Below, one piece after another: positions 59,914 to 64,000 of a DNA stretch of 64,000 nucleotides; positions within the stretch are counted from its first letter, which is position 1, and each line of letters starts with the position of its first letter. The DNA is from JBLNDJ01 sp050261515. Lineage in GTDB: Bacteria; Acidobacteriota; Terriglobia; Bryobacterales; Bryobacteraceae. Both the position numbers and the translations under genes were made by a program. The DNA lies in NCBI GenBank assembly GCA_050261515.1, contig JBLNDJ010000051.1, positions 1 through 64,000 of the forward strand. The letters run 5' to 3'. The notes below the pieces were generated by a model that saw nothing but the letters and a program-made list of their open reading frames with translations, was not told the DNA's origin and ran no database searches.

Positions 59914-60981
59914 ATGCGCCGGTTTTGCCTTCTTGTTTTCTGTATCTATACCATCACTGTGTCGATAACGACAATCGCGGCTTCTGGTTACGGCTACGGC
60001 GGTGCAGTGGCGATGCAGACACCGACGCACCGGGAAGAATTGACCAATCTTGGCGTCGTGAAGATGGTCAAAGCAGGTATACCAAAACAAGTCATCCTAG
60101 CGAAGATCGCCGATTGCGACCCTCATTTCGACTTGCATGTGGCAAGCCTCACCGCGCTTCAAGACTTTGGCGTGCCCGATGACGTGATCAAGGCAATGGC
60201 GGCGCGGCAAGAAAGACAGCAATCCGAGGGAGTCTCTTTAGCGGTCCATCATCCGTTCGCCGAGATTCGAGTGAGCGATCCGATTCTTACGAATGCTGCG
60301 GTGGTGAAACTGGTGAAAACGGGTGTGGGCGAAAGCGTCATTCTCAACATGATCGGCACGCAGCAGGGAAAGTTTGATACGAGTGCGGACGACGTGATCG
60401 CGCTCAAACAGGCAGGAGTCCCCGATAGCGTGATCGGAGCGATCGTGAGCAGGAGGGCCCAACCGCCCCGCTCCGAGATTATTGCCACTCGATACCCCAC
60501 TGAGGTCGGTGTGTACTTCCGGAGCAAGAGTGACTGGACCGAGCTGCTGCCCGATGTTGTGAACTGGCAATCGGGCGGCGTCCTGAAGGGAATGGCGTCA
60601 ATGGGCATTGTCAAGAAGGATGTCAACGGTAGAATCAACGGAAAAAGCAGCCGCAACAAGGTGAGGACGCCAGTCGAGTTTCTTGTCTACACGGCTGAAG
60701 CGACGGGGCCCACCGAATATCAATTGGTAAAGCTACACCAGCACAGCGATGCTCGTGAATTTCGGCTCTTCACAGGCGGCGTGTTCCATAAATCCGGAGG
60801 TGCCACGCACGACGTGATTCCCTTCGAGACGAAGAAGATCACCAGCCGCACGTACCTCATTCTGGCTCCGCCGTTCTCCGCTGGCGAGTATGGGTTCTTG
60901 CCGCCTGAAGCCGTAGCTTATGATCGCAACAGAGCAGCGACGACATTGGGCAGGGCCTACACATTCTGTGTCCTTGAGTAA
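59914..60981 (+). CDS. Exported protein with two copies of an acidobacterial helical repeat domain
   Basis: This 355-residue product starts at an ATG with GGAGG 6 nt upstream and a signal peptide (CLLVFCIYTITVSITTIAAS). Two ~55-residue repeats follow: LTNLGVVKMVKAGIPKQVIL...DFGVPDDVIKAM and LTNAAVVKLVKTGVGESVIL...AGVPDSVIGAI. Each has the V-K-x-V-K-x-G and F-D motifs seen in a common but uncharacterised acidobacterial repeat. The C-terminal ~170 residues are beta-rich (KVRTPVEFLVYTAEATGPTE). Codon use is less GC-rich than in the window's core genes. The function is unknown. Confidence 0.75.
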   Translation: MRRFCLLVFCIYTITVSITTIAASGYGYGGAVAMQTPTHREELTNLGVVKMVKAGIPKQVILAKIADCDPHFDLHVASLTALQDFGVPDDVIKAMAARQERQQSEGVSLAVHHPFAEIRVSDPILTNAAVVKLVKTGVGESVILNMIGTQQGKFDTSADDVIALKQAGVPDSVIGAIVSRRAQPPRSEIIATRYPTEVGVYFRSKSDWTELLPDVVNWQSGGVLKGMASMGIVKKDVNGRINGKSSRNKVRTPVEFLVYTAEATGPTEYQLVKLHQHSDAREFRLFTGGVFHKSGGATHDVIPFETKKITSRTYLILAPPFSAGEYGFLPPEAVAYDRNRAATTLGRAYTFCVLE

Positions 60982-61183
60982 TGGGCCGTGTAAGCGCCGG
61001 TCGAGGCAGACGATTAAGGTGACCACAACGAAGACGAAGAAGACGGCGAGGAACGGGACGAGGAAGAGGAAGAAGAGGAGGGTGCAATTCGCCGCAGCGC
61101 GGGTCCTTTGTCTAACAGAGATCTGAAATTCCTATTGTCTTAAAAAGCTTGCTCTGTTAGATTTGGGCAAGGAGGGGAACTGG

Positions 61184-61666
61184 ATGTTCCTGAGATCGAA
61201 CGCATTTCGCAGCATCTCCATTTTCGTTGTGGCGACAGGACTCGCATTGGCCCAGCACGGTGTCGGGCAGAACGGTACGCCTCCCGGCCAGGGCGGTACG
61301 CCTCCAGGGTTAGCCAATAAGGGTGGGCAAAACGGGAAAGCGCACGGCAAGGGCTTGGGCTTGATTCTGAAGATGCTGGATCTCACGGATCAGCAGGCGG
61401 CATCTGCAAAAACGATTTTCGATACTGCCGATAGTCAGGCAAAACCTCTGGAAGATCAGATCAGCAGTGCCAGCACTGACCTCCAGGCTGCGATCAAAAC
61501 GAACGACACGGCGAACATCAGTGCTCTCGCTACGCAGATAGGAGGTTTGAGGGCGCAGGTGATCGCGACTAAGGCGAATGCGTGGGCGCAGTTCTACGCC
61601 TTGCTGACCCCCACTCAGCAGCAGAAGGTCGATGATCTTCTCGCGTTTTTTGGGCTGGACGACTGA
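61184..61666 (+). CDS. Small periplasmic LTxxQ-motif protein (Spy/CpxP-like)
   Basis: This 160-residue product starts at an ATG with AGGAGGGG 6-9 nt upstream. It has a signal peptide (FRSISIFVVATGLALAQH), a Gly/Asn-rich linker (GQNGTPPGQGGTPPG) and a helical domain with two LTxxQ-like motifs (MLDLTDQQAASAKTIFDTAD and YALLTPTQQQKVDDL). Spy/CpxP proteins are periplasmic chaperones and stress sensors. The match is to architecture and motif only. The 200 nt before it hold a polypurine (GA) tract but no supported gene. Confidence 0.68.
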   Translation: MFLRSNAFRSISIFVVATGLALAQHGVGQNGTPPGQGGTPPGLANKGGQNGKAHGKGLGLILKMLDLTDQQAASAKTIFDTADSQAKPLEDQISSASTDLQAAIKTNDTANISALATQIGGLRAQVIATKANAWAQFYALLTPTQQQKVDDLLAFFGLDD

Positions 61667-61811
61667 CGTCTCAGTTTGACCCGGCCGCTAAGGGCAGTCG
61701 ACTTTGTTTTCGACGACGACCTGCCATCCTGCGCCGCGAATGTTGATGTCCAGGCGTCCGTTGGGAATTATCCCACTCCGACGAACAGCCCCACTTGGCG
61801 GACGCCATCGC

Positions 61812-62240
61812 TTACCGGCACGCCATGACGCCGCCCGGATCGACGACGAGCATTGGCTCTATTTGCGGGTTGGCGGGCGGGACGGGAATCGTATCCGTGA
61901 TATGGTACTCCGCGCATGAGTCGTTCTTTTGCGCGGTTGCCTTATATTTGACGATGATCACGCCGGGGGGCCGCTCCTGGCTGAGTCGTTTGAAGCGCAA
62001 TTTCCAGCCGCGGATTTCCTTGATTCGCCAGCTTTCGGACCGCAGGCCGGGAATGGGCATGCCCAGGCCGCCCGATTTCGACCTGTAAGCTTTCTCGATT
62101 TCCTGTTTCGTCGGCTCGTTCGGATGCGCCTGGGCGAATGTGGCGCCGGCCGCCAGCAGCGCCAGCGCGGAAGTGGAGAGCTTCACGCCTGTCTTACGTG
62201 CCGCGCGAGTCGGAGGTTTCGCTTTGTCGGGGAAGCACAT
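61812..62240 (-). CDS. Small exported protein of unknown function
   Basis: From the ATG at 62240 the product has 142 residues, with an atypically long N-terminal region and a hydrophobic export signal (LSTSALALLAAGATFAQA). A domain of ~90 residues follows (GWKLRFKRLSQERPPGVIIV, EYHITDTIPVPPANPQIEPM). The frame ends abruptly at VMACR. In another frame the next ~75 nt read sensibly (GRLDINIRGAGWQVVVENKV), hinting that a frameshift removed the original C-terminus. A GTG just before the hydrophobic stretch is an alternative start. Confidence 0.5.
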   Translation of the reverse strand: MCFPDKAKPPTRAARKTGVKLSTSALALLAAGATFAQAHPNEPTKQEIEKAYRSKSGGLGMPIPGLRSESWRIKEIRGWKLRFKRLSQERPPGVIIVKYKATAQKNDSCAEYHITDTIPVPPANPQIEPMLVVDPGGVMACR

Positions 62241-62271
62241 CAGCCTATGATGGGGGTATCGGGGGGGCGCC

Positions 62272-62685
62272 GTGCCCATCACCTATCGGATTGACCGCTC
62301 CACAGGAATCATCCGCACCAAGTGTGCCGGCGTGGTGACGCTTGAGGACGTGCTCGGGCATTTGCGCGCGCTCGAAAGCGATCCCGAATGTCCGCCGCGG
62401 CTCGATGTGCTGCTCGATTTCAGCGAGTGGACGTCGGAAGCCAACGGAGCCGAGCTGAGGGCGGCCGGCGATGCTGTCGGCAGCGTGAGCCACAGGGTTC
62501 AGTTCGGCGCTTGCGCGATCGTCGCTCCGACGGACCTGCTGTTCGGCATGGCGCGGATGTTCGAGGTTTTCGCCGAAGCGTGGTTCCGTGCAATCCAAGT
62601 CTTCCGCGCGGCCGCCGCCGCGGAGGCTTGGCTGAGTTCGCAAGAATCTTCCCGCGCCGTTGGATCCGGCAATGAGGACGCTTAG
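62272..62685 (+). CDS. STAS/SpoIIAA-like small cytoplasmic protein
   Basis: This 137-residue protein starts at a GTG behind a G-rich stretch. The sequence (ITYRIDRSTGIIRTKCAGVV, LDVLLDFSEWTSEANGAELR, FGACAIVAPTDLLFGMARMF, FRAIQVFRAAAAAEAWL) has the alternating beta/alpha order of SpoIIAA-like/STAS folds, common in soil bacteria. No enzymatic residues are recognised; such proteins often mediate protein-protein contacts. It is convergent with the cupin gene, overlapping it by 4 nt. Confidence 0.7.
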   Translation: MPITYRIDRSTGIIRTKCAGVVTLEDVLGHLRALESDPECPPRLDVLLDFSEWTSEANGAELRAAGDAVGSVSHRVQFGACAIVAPTDLLFGMARMFEVFAEAWFRAIQVFRAAAAAEAWLSSQESSRAVGSGNEDA

Positions 62686-63008
62686 CCCTTGAGCTCCACC
62701 AGGATCAGTTCCATGGGCTGATCGCTGAGATTTTCGGGGAGATGTTCGAGAGCGTCAAAGTGCATGACTTGCCCCGCCTTGGCCCGCACTTCCTCCGAGC
62801 GCCCATCCGGATACATGAACCGGGAGTGCACATCGGTGAGGCACACTCCTACGAGCCGCGGGTGCCCATGCATGGCCGATTTTTCGCGGGGTCCGTACCG
62901 GGCACGCACTACACGGACACGCTCGTCCTCAAACTCGATCTGATAGTGTTTCGCATCTACCCGGACGGGGTCTTCCCCGGCCGACGGCTGCACTTTTGGA
63001 GTTCCCAT
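62682..63008 (-). CDS. Small cupin-domain protein
   Basis: This 108-residue protein starts at an ATG with AAGGAGG 6-9 nt upstream. It is one cupin barrel: HYQIEFEDERVRVVRARYGP, then KSAMHGHPRLVGVCLTDVHS with two His of the metal site, and KAGQVMHFDALEHLPENLSD with the C-terminal His motif. Small cupins bind metals and may act as dioxygenases, isomerases or sensors. The activity cannot be assigned. It lies 79 nt after the glpD stop on the same strand. Confidence 0.8.
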   Translation of the reverse strand: MGTPKVQPSAGEDPVRVDAKHYQIEFEDERVRVVRARYGPREKSAMHGHPRLVGVCLTDVHSRFMYPDGRSEEVRAKAGQVMHFDALEHLPENLSDQPMELILVELKG

Positions 63009-63087
63009 GATGCCCCTCCTTACCTTCCTGCGAGGAGTGTAGTGCTGAGCGATCGGGAACGCAAGCGTTTTCATGCTCTTGCCACAA

Positions 63088-64000
63088 TCAAGTCAAATAT
63101 CCCCTGGCCAGGTCTCTGAATCGCCGCACCTGTTCGGCCTCCCAGACGGCATCGCGCCCGAGTTCGCGCGCGAGCAGCGCGGCGGTTTGCGGGGCCATTT
63201 CCATGGCGGCTCGCGCGTCGAGGAACAGGGCGCGTGTGCGGCGTGCGAGAACGTCCTCCACGGTGCGCGCCATTTCGTGGCGGGCGGCCCAGACCGCTTC
63301 AGCCGCACGGTAGGGAAGCCTCTGGTGGAGGGGCTGTGCAAGCGACGGCTCGTTCCGCATCAGCTCCTCGATTGCGGGGGCGTCGGCTCCGTGGGGCGCG
63401 AGGGCGCCGAATTTGTCCGCCTCGAGGTGGTAGCCGTGGATATTCAACTCGCGCGTGACGCATGGGCGCTTCGGGAGGGCGGCGGATTCGGCGGCGCGGT
63501 TGACGCAATCCTCGGCCATGCGGCGGTAGGTCGTCCACTTGCCGCCCGCGATGGTGAGGAGTCCCGGGCCTTCCACGCGGATGGTGTGGTCGCGCGAGAG
63601 CGCCGCGGTGGCGGCCGCCTTCGACGAGCGCACCAGGGGCCGTATGCCGGCCCATGCGCTCAACACGTCGCCACGCGTGGGCGGCTTGCCCAGGTAGCGG
63701 CCGGCCGTGCTCAGGATGAACTCGACCTCCTGGTCCATCGGCACGGGCTCGAGGCTTGGGGCGGCGATGGGCGTGTCGGTGGTGCCGACGAGCGTGTGCC
63801 CGTACCAGGGCAGCGCGAACAGGACGCGCCCGTCCGGCGTGTGCGGCACCATGAGCGCCCTTTCGCCGCCGAGGAAGCTGCCGTCGAGGACCAGGTGCAC
63901 GCCCTGGCTCTGCGCGATCATGGGCCGATCCCGGCCGGCCATGCGGCGGATCGCGTCGGCGAAGGGCCCGGCTGCGTTGATCAGCATGCGCGCCGGGACG
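63088..64000 (-). CDS. glpD: FAD-dependent glycerol-3-phosphate dehydrogenase GlpD, C-terminal part
   Basis: The frame enters from the window edge, so about 304 C-terminal residues are seen. They match GlpD: INAAGPFADAIRRMAGRDRP, SQGVHLVLDGSFLGGERALM, LVGTTDTPIAAPSLEPVPMD, SAWAGIRPLVRSSKAAATAA and the nucleotide-binding end LTIAGGKWTTYRRMAEDCVN, followed by the helical C-terminal domain. The enzyme oxidises sn-glycerol 3-phosphate to dihydroxyacetone phosphate at the membrane, feeding quinones. No other glp genes are visible. Confidence 0.93.
   Translation of the reverse strand, partial: VPARMLINAAGPFADAIRRMAGRDRPMIAQSQGVHLVLDGSFLGGERALMVPHTPDGRVLFALPWYGHTLVGTTDTPIAAPSLEPVPMDQEVEFILSTAGRYLGKPPTRGDVLSAWAGIRPLVRSSKAAATAALSRDHTIRVEGPGLLTIAGGKWTTYRRMAEDCVNRAAESAALPKRPCVTRELNIHGYHLEADKFGALAPHGADAPAIEELMRNEPSLAQPLHQRLPYRAAEAVWAARHEMARTVEDVLARRTRALFLDARAAMEMAPQTAALLARELGRDAVWEAEQVRRFRDLARGYLT

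Noticed and set aside
60992..61090. A GA-rich polypurine tract whose complement could encode a hydrophobic peptide
   Set aside because: No start codon lies upstream of the hydrophobic stretch in that frame; the pattern follows from the simple sequence alone.

Overview
The window is high-GC bacterial DNA (roughly two-thirds G+C by eye) and most resembles an acidobacterium of the Solibacter/Bryobacter kind. The signs are a TIGR03435-family protein, two very large Oar-like TonB-dependent receptors, several secreted glycoside hydrolases, many TPR and small secreted proteins of unknown role, and an RNase E/G with a long acidic insertion. The lineage is inferred from gene families only; there is no rRNA here. 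Names such as flxABCD are homology-based.

Layout. 1-2.7 kb: a partial enolase-superfamily enzyme diverging from a GH15 glycosidase. 2.9-12.6 kb, minus strand: tRNA-Ser(GGA), an amber-interrupted lipoprotein, RNase E/G, and the cell-shape operon mreB-mreC-mreD-mrdA-rodA with a good sigma-70-like promoter. 12.7-16.3 kb: GH27 alpha-galactosidase, Gfo/Idh/MocA oxidoreductase and a TonB-like protein. 16.3-21.1 kb: small secreted proteins, a TIGR03435 protein and a TPR-like protein. 21.1-22.6 kb: a Wzt/Wzm-type polysaccharide ABC exporter. 22.7-26.0 kb: an OPT peptide transporter coupled to an HExxPGH metallopeptidase. 26.0-26.3 kb: a decayed hicBA module.

26.3-39.0 kb is the centrepiece: one minus-strand operon of 14 genes with mostly 1-4 nt overlaps, in the order rex, marR, hdrC, hdrB, hdrA, mvhD/flxD, flxC, flxB, flxA, [inverted repeat], hoxE, hoxF, hoxU, hoxY, hoxH, terminator. 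It joins a complete HdrABC-Flx-type (potentially electron-bifurcating) module to a complete NAD-linked HoxEFUYH [NiFe] hydrogenase, under two dedicated regulators. A likely role is moving electrons among H2, NAD(H), ferredoxin and an unidentified disulfide. No hydrogenase maturation genes lie in the window.

39.3-48.8 kb: a small basic protein, a secreted debranching-like glycosidase overlapping an Oar-like receptor, a DUF4097-like protein, a DUF481-like outer-membrane protein and a secreted nitrilase-family enzyme. 48.9-56.6 kb: a second Oar-like receptor, a TPR-CBM9-like protein and a dicytochrome-PQQ dehydrogenase in one operon. 56.6-59.3 kb: an exported PLP enzyme with a secreted three-domain RidA protein. 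59.35 kb: tRNA-Leu(UAA), followed by a gene-poor stretch and unrelated small genes of visibly lower GC (possible island remnant). The window ends inside glpD.
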